Program-made: the position numbers and the translations under genes
Shown here: in pieces, positions 63,501 through 64,000 of the stretch
How positions within the stretch are numbered: position 1 is the stretch's first letter
Layout: each line of letters starts with the position of its first letter
Assembly: GCF_000498395.2 (NCBI RefSeq)
Contig: NZ_CP010979.1
Span: 4,836,001 to 4,900,000 of the forward strand
DNA from: Pseudomonas putida S13.1.2
GTDB lineage: Bacteria; Pseudomonadota; Gammaproteobacteria; Pseudomonadales; Pseudomonadaceae
Length of the DNA stretch: 64,000 nucleotides
Direction: 5' to 3'
Notes under the pieces: model-generated
Database searches by the model: none
Seen by the model: the letters and a program-made list of their open reading frames with translations, nothing else
Told to the model about the DNA's origin: nothing

Positions 63501-64000
63501 GCCGGTACGGTGATGACGGTCTTGCCGTCGCTCAGCGTGAAGGTCAAGGCGCCGTGGTTGTTGATCGGCAGGCCATCTTTGTTGGTCAGGGTGATGGTGT
63601 AGGTGATCTCACCGCCTTCGGTTACCGAAGGCGTTGCGGTCAGCTTGGCCACAACCTCGTCGGTGGTGTCGGTGACTTGAACGGTAGCCGCACCGCCCAG
63701 CTCGAGGTTCTCGAAGGCAGCGCCAGTGGCGTCCACCGCTGACTTAATGCCCAGGGTGATTTCGCCAGCATCCTGGTAGACATCATCGCCTTGCGCATCG
63801 TGGGTGTACGGCACGCTGGTTTCGCCGGCCTTGATGGTGACCTGAGCGTTGTTGCTCAGGGTCACGACCAGGTCGTGGGCCAGGGCGGTGTTGATGTGCA
63901 CGGAGAACGTCGGTTTGACGTTCTCGGCAACCGAAACCTGGTCGGCGGTGATGGTGACCTTGACGATATCGCCTTCGTTGCCCGGGGTGCCTGGTTCGTC
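42572..64000 (-). CDS. lapA: LapA-type giant RTX adhesin, C-terminal 7142 residues
   Basis: The frame is open from the right edge to TGA 42572-42574: 7143 codons here, with the N-terminus (retention module, LapG cleavage site) outside. From N to C it has about 27 Ig-like tandem units of 219-225 residues and one Calx-beta-like repeat (LTEGETGQYTLTLSN to ILDNDH). A cadherin-like domain, a PA14-like domain, another Ig-like domain, a vWA domain and RTX nonapeptides follow. The last 100 residues form a type I secretion signal region. LapA is exported by LapBCE and held on the surface to start biofilms. Unit lengths agree with the 219-225-residue repeats described for P. putida LapA. The secretion genes and lapD/lapG are not in the window. 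Confidence 0.95.
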   Translation of the reverse strand, partial: DEPGTPGNEGDIVKVTITADQVSVAENVKPTFSVHINTALAHDLVVTLSNNAQVTIKAGETSVPYTHDAQGDDVYQDAGEITLGIKSAVDATGAAFENLELGGAATVQVTDTTDEVVAKLTATPSVTEGGEITYTITLTNKDGLPINNHGALTFTLSDGKTVITVPANGTSGSITVTAPDNVYVGSNPAVVNSIATVAGADVGKFEQLTLDKTPVSTQVTDEPGSGTPGTGNQGDLVQVTITADQTSVAENVKPTFTVHINTALAHDLVVTLSNNAQVTIKAGETSAPYTHDAQGDDVYQDAGEISLGIKSAVDATGAAFENLQLGGDASVKVTDTIDEVVAKLTATPSVTEGGEITYTITLTNKDGLPINNHSELYFKLTDGTTVVVAANSTTGSATATAPDNVYVGTNQPVVNAIDAVSGADAWKFENLNLDKTPVSTQVTDEPGTPGNEGDIVKVTITADQVSVAENVKPTFTVHISTALAHDLVVTLSNNAQVTIKAGETSVPYTHDAQGDDVYNDAGQISLGINSAVDATGATFENLELGGSATVQVTDTTDEVVAKLTATPSVTEGGEITYTITLTNKDGLPINNHGALTFTLSDGKTVITVPANGTSGSITVTAPDNVYVGSNPAVVQSIATVAGADVGKFEQLTLDKTPVSTTVTDEPGTPGTPGGTNEGDLVKVTITADQTSVAENVKPTFTVHVNQPLANDLVVTLSNNAQVTIKAGETSAPYTHDAQGDDVYNDAGQISLGINSAVDATGATFENLELGGAATVQVTDTTDEVVAKLTATPSVTEGGEITYTVTLTNKDGLPINNHGALTFTLSDGKTVITVPANGTSGSITVTAPDNVYTGTNAPVVKAIQSVTGADVGKFEQLTLDKTPVSTAVTDEPGSGTPGTGNQGDLVQVTITADQTSVAENVKPTFTVHINTALAHDLVVTLSNNAQVTIKAGETSAPYTHDAQGDDVYNDAGQISLGINSAVDATGATFENLELGGAATVQVTDTTDEVVAKLTATPSVTEGGEITYTITLTNKDGLPINNHGALTFTLSDGKTVITVPANGTSGSITVTAPDNVYTGTNAPVVKAIQSVTGADVGKFEQLTLDKTPVSTAVTDEPGSGTPGTGNQGDLVLVTITADQTSVAENVKPTFTVHINTALAHDLVVTLSNNAQVTIKAGETSAPYTHDAQGDDVYNDAGEISVGIKSAVDATGATFENLELGAAATVQVTDTTDEVVAKLTATPSVTEGGEITYTVTLTNKDGLPINNHGALTFTLSDGKTVITVPANGTSGSITVTAPDNVYVGSNPAVVNSIATVAGADVGKFEQLTLDKTPVSTTVTDEPGSGTPGTGNQGDLVQVTITADQTSVAENVKPTFTVHINTALAHDLVVTLSNNAQVTIKAGETSAPYTHDAQGDDVYNDAGEISVGIKSAVDATGATFENLELGGAATVQVTDTTDEVVAKLTATPSVTEGGEITYTITLTNKDGLPINNHGALTFTLSDGKTVITVPANGTSGSITVTAPDNVYVGSNPAVVQSIATVAGADVGKFEQLTLDKTPVSTTVTDEPGSGTPGTGNQGDLVQVTITADQTSVAENVKPTFTVHINQPLDHDLVVTLSNNAQVTIKAGETSAPYTHDAQGDDVYNDAGEISVGINSAVDATGATFENLELGGAAKVDVTDTTDEVVAKLTATPSVTEGGEITYTVTLTNKDGLPINNHGALTFTLSDGKTVITVPANGTSGSITVTAPDNVYVGSNTPVVQSIATVAGADVGKFEQLTLDKTPVSTTVTDEPGTPGTPGGTNEGDLVKVTITADQTSVAENVKPTFTVHVNQPLAHDLVVTLSNNAQVTIKAGETSAPYTHDAQGDDVYNDAGEISVGIKSAVDATGATFENLELGGAAKVDVTDTTDEVVAKLTATPSVTEGGEITYTITLTNKDGLPINSHGALTFTLSDGKTVITVPANGTSGSITVTAPDNVYVGSNPAVVQSIATVAGADVGKFEQLTLDKTPVSTTVTDEPGTPGTPGGTNEGDLVKVTITADQTSVAENVKPTFTVHINTALAHDLVVTLSNNAQVTIKAGETSAPYTHDAQGDDVYQDAGEITLGIKSAVDATGAAFENLQLGGDASVKVTDTIDEVVAKLTATPSVTEGGEITYTITLTNKDGLPINNHSELYFKLTDGTTVVVAANSTTGSATATAPDNVYVGTNQPVVNAIDAVSGADAWKFENLNLDKTPVSTQVTDEPGTPGNEGDLVKVTITADQVSVAENVKPTFTVHINQPLAHDLVVTLSNNAQVTIKAGETSAPYTHDAQGDDVYQDAGEITLGIKSAVDATGATFENLELGGAATVQVTDTTDEVVANLTATPSVTEGGEITYTVTLTNKDGLPINNHGALTFTLSDGKTVITVPANGTSGSITVTAPDNVYVGSNTPVVQSIATVAGADVGKFEQLTLDKTPVSTTVTDEPGTPGTPGGTNEGDLVKVTITADQTSVAENVKPTFTVHINQPLAHDLVVTLSNNAQVTIKAGETSAPYTHDAQGDDVYDDAGEISVGIKSAVDATGATFENLELGGAAKVDVTDTTDEVVAKLTATPSVTEGGEITYTVTLTNKDGLPINNHGALTFTLSDGKTVITVPANGTSGSITVTAPDNVYVGSNTPVVQSIATVAGADVGKFEQLTLDKTPVSTTVTDEPGSGTPGTGNQGDLVQVTITADQTSVAENVKPTFTVHINQPLDHDLVVTLSNNATVTIKAGETSAPYTHDAQGDDVYNDAGEISVGIKSAVDATGATFENLELGGAAKVDVTDTTDEVVAKLTATPSVTEGGEITYTVTLTNKDGLPINNHGALTFTLSDGKTVITVPANGTSGSITVTAPDNVYVGSNTPVVQSIATVAGADVGKFEQLTLDKTPVSTTVTDEPGSGTPGTGNQGDLVQVTITADQTSVAENVKPTFTVHVNQPLDHDLVVTLSNNAQVTIKAGETSAPYTHDAQGDDVYQDAGEITLGIKSAVDATGATFENLELGGAATVQVTDTTDEVVANLTATPSVTEGGEITYTVTLTNKDGLPINNHGALTFTLSDGKTVITVPANGTSGSITVTAPDNVYVGSNTPVVQSIATVAGADVGKFEQLTLDKTPVSTTVTDEPGTPGTPGGTNEGDLVKVTITADQTSVAENVKPTFTVHVNQPLDHDLVVTLSNNAQVTIKAGETSAPYTHDAQGDDVYQDAGEITLGIKSAVDATGAAFENLQLGGDASVKVTDTIDEVVAKLTATPSVTEGGEITYTITLTNKDGLPINNHSELYFKLTDGTTVVVAANSTTGSATATAPDNVYVGTNQPVVNAIDAVSGADAWKFENLNLDKTPVSTQVTDEPGTPGNEGDLVKVTITADQVSVAENVKPTFTVHINQPLAHDLVVTLSNNAQVTIKAGETSAPYTHDAQGDDVYQDAGEITLGIKSAVDATGATFENLELGGAATVQVTDTTDEVVANLTATPSVTEGGEITYTVTLTNKDGLPINNHGALTFTLSDGKTVITVPANGTSGSITVTAPDNVYVGSNTPVVQSIATVAGADVGKFEQLTLDKTPVSTTVTDEPGTPGTPGGTNEGDLVKVTITADQTSVAENVKPTFTVHVNQPLDHDLVVTLSNNAQVTIKAGETSAPYTHDAQGDDVYNDAGEISVGIKSAVDATGATFENLELGGAAKVDVTDTTDEVVAKLTATPSVTEGGEITYTITLTNKDGLPINNHGALTFTLSDGKTVITVPANGTSGSITVTAPDNVYVGSNTPVVQSIATVAGADVGKFEQLTLDKTPVSTTVTDEPGSGTPGTGNQGDLVQVTITADQTSVAENVKPTFTVHINQPLDHDLVVTLSNNATVTIKAGETSAPYAHDAQGDDVYNDAGQISLGINSAVDATGATFENLELGGAATVQVTDTTDEVVAKLTATPSVTEGGEITYTITLTNKDGLPINNHGALTFTLSDGKTVITVPANGTSGSITVTAPDNVYVGSNTPVVNSIATVAGADVGKFEQLTLDKTPVSTQVTDEPGSGTPGTGNQGDLVQVTITADQTSVAENVKPTFTVHINTALAHDLVVTLSNNAQVTIKAGETSAPYTHDAQGDDVYNDAGEISVGIKSAVDATGATFENLELGGAAKVDVTDTTDEVVAKLTATPSVTEGGEITYTITLTNKDGLPINNHGALTFTLSDGKTVITVPANGTSGSITVTAPDNVYTGTNAAVVKAIQSVTGADVGKFEQLTLDKTPVSTTVTDEPGSGTPGTGNQGDLVQVTITADQTSVAENVKPTFTVHINQPLDHDLVVTLSNNAQVTIKAGETSAPYTHDAQGDDVYNDAGEISVGIKSAVDATGATFENLELGGAAKVDVTDTTDEVVAKLTATPSVTEGGEITYTITLTNKDGLPINNHGALTFTLSDGKTVITVPANGTSGSITVTAPDNVYVGSNTPVVQSIATVAGADVGKFEQLTLDKTPVSTTVTDEPGSGTPGTGNQGDLVQVTITADQTSVAENVQPTFTVHVNQPLDHDLVVTLSNNATVTIKAGETSAPYTHDAQGDDVYNDAGEISLGIKSAADIGGRTFENLQLGDAAKVNVTDTTDEVVAKLTATPSVTEGGEITYTITLTNKDGLPINNHGALTFTLSDGKTVITVPANGTSGSITVTAPDNVYVGSNTPVVNSIATVAGADVGKFEQLTLDKTPVSTTVTDEPGSGTPGTGNQGDLVQVTITADQTSVAENVKPTFTVHINQPLAHDLIVTLSNNAQVTIKAGETSAPYTHDAQGDDVYNDAGQISLGIKSAVDATGATFENLELGGAAKVDVTDTTDEVVAKLTATPSVTEGGEITYTITLTNKDGLPINNHGALTFTLSDGKTVITVPANGTSGSITVTAPDNVYVGSNTPVVQSIATVAGADVGKFEQLTLDKTPVSTAVTDEPGSGTPGTGNQGDLVQVTITADQTSVAENVKPTFTVHINQPLAHDLVVTLSNNAQVTIKAGETSAPYTHDAQGDDVYNDAGEISVGIKSAVDATGATFENLELGGAAKVDVTDTTDEVVAKLTATPSVTEGGEITYTITLTNKDGLPINNHGALTFTLSDGKTVITVPANGTSGSITVTAPDNVYTGTNAAVVKAIQSVTGADVGKFEQLTLDKTPVSTAVTDEPGSGTPGTGNQGDLVQVTITADQTSVAENVKPTFTVHVNQPLDHDLVVTLSNNATVTIKAGETSAPYSHDAQGDDVYNDAGQISLGINSAVDATGATFENLELGGAATVQVTDTTDEVVAKLTATPSVTEGGEITYTITLTNKDGLPINNHGALTFTLSDGKTVITVPANGTSGSITVTAPDNVYTGTNAAVVKAIQSVTGADVGKFEQLTLDKTPVSTAVTDEPGSGTPGTGNQGDLVQVTITADQTSVAENVKPTFTVHINQPLDHDLVVTLSNNAQVTIKAGETSAPYTHDAQGDDVYNDAGEISVGIKSAVDATGATFENLELGGAAKVDVTDTTDEVVAKLTATPSVTEGGEITYTITLTNKDGLPINNHGALTFTLSDGKTVITVPANGTSGSITVTAPDNVYVGSNTPVVQSIATVAGADVGKFEQLTLDKTPVSTTVTDEPGSGTPGTGNQGDLVLVTITADQTSVAENVKPTFTVHINTALANDLVVTLSNNATVTIKAGQTSAPYEHAAQGDDVYRDSGEISLGIKSAADIGGRTFENLQLGDAAKVNVTDTTDEVVAKLTATPSVTEGGVITYTVTLTNKDGLPIDKHAALTFTLDDGKTTITIPANGTTGTATVTAPDNVYTGTNAAVVKAIQSVTGADVGKFEQLTLDKTPVSTAVTDEPGSGTPGTGNQGDLVLVTITADQTSVAENVKPTFTVHINTALANDLVVTLSNNATVTIKAGQTSAPYQHVAQGDDVYRDSGEISLGIKSAADIGGRTFENLQLGDAAKVNVTDTTDEVVAKLTATPSVTEGGVITYTVTLTNKDGLPINNHNALTFTLSDGKTVITVPANGTVGTATVIAPDNIYVGTNDPVIKAIASVSGTDVGKFEQLTLDKTPVSTAVTDEPGSGTPGTGNQGDVTTVGITGTTSLTEGETGQYTLTLSNASKAEVTITLSYSGTAKNGDDFTGVITVKIPANSTGTTFNIATIDDKLVESTENFVVKIENASGGNFENLQVDSSKSSVTTTILDNDHLPVSPGGAVLGVEDTDYVFAWSDFKVTDADGNTDLSVTITSIPGAGSLQFFNGTAWVNVTVGQVVSQADIIAKNLKFVPTLNQSGADGYGGTGVGNKQADYAQFKYKPNDGTNLGSEVTMKVDISPVADKPTLSFGSADIESKGLTKEVWTSLKGLGTGGNGITGDDLKTVFANSGNANSSSTTNNVQSDASVTGGSGSKTSGLIYLEAGKTYTFSGIADDSFVVTIGGKTVVTATWGAGGQVSGTFTPTSSGYYPIEVYHANQSGPGSYDLNIQVGSGAVTDLSSSNIKMYQNVTEMANAGLGVSDLHTVNGQSYYDGYKLNEGPEGGSVKLVGISTALTDTDGSESLSVKLAGIPAGSVLTDGAGHTLTVGAGAVDVTGWNLGSLSIKPPAYYQGQFDVKVTSTSTESVGGSTATSEGTIKVTVYPDTYTATNLTTDNDSFTGTGASEIIVSDISGLHVTPGQNYNLAFIVDTSGSMKDSVDAAQKALQAVFTTLANSVKGASSGTVNILLVDFATQVKTTVSVNLNDSGALQTLKNALNAMTANGGTNYEDAFKTTANWFQALKDAGVSATNQTFFITDGQPTYYQSGERANPTLIAYSGNKANLTMDAYLTSINYKIGQVVNVYLDSSNRLTIDSSGNLNLYKNGSWYSSLSGTLHAQGDGTYELSSLAGQGSWSDSDTISNSKSAFAVLKSLSPNIEAIGIGSGVDTNDLKPYDTDGKPQTNIDATNLADAILGHTESTLPGSDTVYAGDGNDIVFGDLIQFPSVAGNGVEALQSYVAKQTGVDASQVDGRTMHQYITEHYTEFDISGANDGKDFLSGGNGNDILFGQGGNDTLDGGRGNDILLGGTGNDTLIGGHGDDILIGGSGADTFVWKAGDYGNDVIKDFKVGEKDKIDLSDLLQGEKGSTIDNYLKLTTVEGTTTLQVSSEGKLNAAGGIANADVTIKLEGVNWSNTTINSLISGADPTIIIHNKDS
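42575..42884 (-). other. C-terminal type I secretion region of the adhesin
   Basis: About 103 residues after the RTX repeats: DTFVWKAGDYGNDVIKDFKV, DKIDLSDLLQG, then beta-rich sequence ending TIIIHNKDS. The DxxxDF and DLSDLL motifs followed by an Asx/Ser-ending tail are typical of T1SS C-terminal signals (T1SS-VCA type). Confidence 0.8.
42885..43265 (-). other. RTX nonapeptide repeats of the adhesin
   Basis: Block of GGxGxDxLx repeats: GGNGNDILFGQGGNDTLDGG then RGNDILLGGTGNDTLIGGHG then DDILIGGSGADTF. A separate single repeat DTVYAGDGNDIVFGD lies about 50 residues before. These bind Ca2+ after export and drive folding. Confidence 0.9.
43290..44110 (-). other. vWA domain of the adhesin
   Basis: About 270 residues from YNLAFIVDTSGSMKDSVDAA to IEAIGIGSGVDTNDLKPYD. 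The MIDAS core DTSGS is coded at 44075-44089, and the threonine and second Asp (GGTNYEDAF, FFITDGQPTYY) are present. An unusual 60-residue insertion (NVYLDSSNRLTIDSSGNLNL and on) sits before the last strand. Intact metal residues suggest ligand binding at the exposed tip. Confidence 0.85.
44670..45085 (-). other. PA14-like carbohydrate-binding domain of the adhesin
   Basis: GLTKEVWTSLKGLG opens the domain; GLIYLEAGKTYTFSGIADDS then FVVTIGGKTVV and TPTSSGYYPIEVYHANQSGP then GSYDLNIQVGSG are PA14/GLEYA-like strands, with an adjacent-Asp ADDS loop often used for Ca2+ and sugar. The assignment is by pattern only. Confidence 0.65.
45855..64000 (-). repeat. Tandem array of about 27 adhesin units, 657/672/675 bp
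   Basis: Each unit reads roughly ITADQTSVAENVKPTFTVHI ... GGEITYTITLTNKDGLPINN ... KFEQLTLDKTPVST.VTDEP. Three lengths occur according to the inter-unit linker: GSGTPGTGNQ (672 bp), GTPGTPGGTNE (675 bp), and GTPGNE in a divergent unit with SELYFKLTDGTTVVVAANS (657 bp). All lengths are multiples of three. The divergent unit ends near 53.9, 57.3 and 62.6 kb, and its linker recurs at the right edge. The array continues past the window. Confidence 0.93.

Noticed and set aside
45509..63742. 6077-codon + strand open frame
   Set aside because: Exact codon-for-codon antisense of the repeated adhesin, no ribosome site, and explained by absence of TTA/CTA/TCA codons in the sense frame.
45855..64000. 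Frameshift or assembly collapse in the adhesin
   Set aside because: All 27 units stay in frame with three consistent lengths; no broken unit was seen, though misassembly of identical units cannot be excluded by eye.

Overview
The window looks like chromosome of a Pseudomonas of the P. putida group. It is GC-rich, and it carries the Pseudomonas block argH / algR-hemCDXY / dsbB / algQ / FKBP isomerase / algP. It also carries P. putida-type REP palindromes and most of a giant LapA-type biofilm adhesin in P. putida-like surroundings. No rRNA, tRNA, CRISPR array, insertion sequence or phage gene was seen. All functions come from reading motifs by eye; no database search was run.

Layout. (1) 1-7.6 kb, + strand: a tight cluster of eight genes. 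It holds the 3' end of an unidentified gene, an ABC ATPase, an FtsX/MacB-like permease, an exported protein with a formylglycine-generating-enzyme (SUMF1) fold and a coiled-coil tail, two lipoproteins, and two paralogous membrane-anchored vWA proteins. The ATPase/permease/SUMF1 order recalls the TagT-TagS-TagR envelope signalling module of type VI secretion, but no T6SS gene is visible. This is the best candidate for an undescribed system. (2) 7.7-15.7 kb: housekeeping and envelope genes (CBS protein, DUF2789, YbaK-like deacylase, NfeD protease plus slipin, LysE exporter, MscS channel, YheS-like ABC-F, TIGR02444 protein). (3) 15.7-25.8 kb: algP, FKBP isomerase, algQ, dsbB, the hemCDXY operon, algR (no sensor kinase beside it) and divergent argH. 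(4) 25.9-31.2 kb: glutathione transferase, two small proteins, a cytochrome c-FTR1 iron permease fusion, then an AT-richer island with an orphan Rhs core protein, a DUF3077 gene pair and a 440-bp non-coding stretch. (5) 31.2-38.1 kb: a MarR-FUSC-DUF1656-HlyD-OprM-type efflux operon, a Sel1-repeat protein and a small helix-turn-helix protein. (6) 38.2-42.4 kb: a sulfonate-type ABC importer with a TauD-family dioxygenase, and a small conserved protein. (7) 42.6-64.0 kb, - strand: the C-terminal 7142 residues of the LapA-type adhesin. About 27 tandem units of 219-225 residues are followed by Calx-beta-like, cadherin-like, PA14-like, vWA and RTX regions. Its N-terminus lies beyond the right edge.

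How genes work together. hemCDXY share four-base or near overlaps and form the tetrapyrrole operon. The efflux operon is chained by ATGA overlaps from its own MarR regulator. The ABC importer and dioxygenase form a probable organosulfur scavenging unit. Intergenic spaces at gene 3' ends are repeatedly filled by inverted REP pairs of two sequence types.
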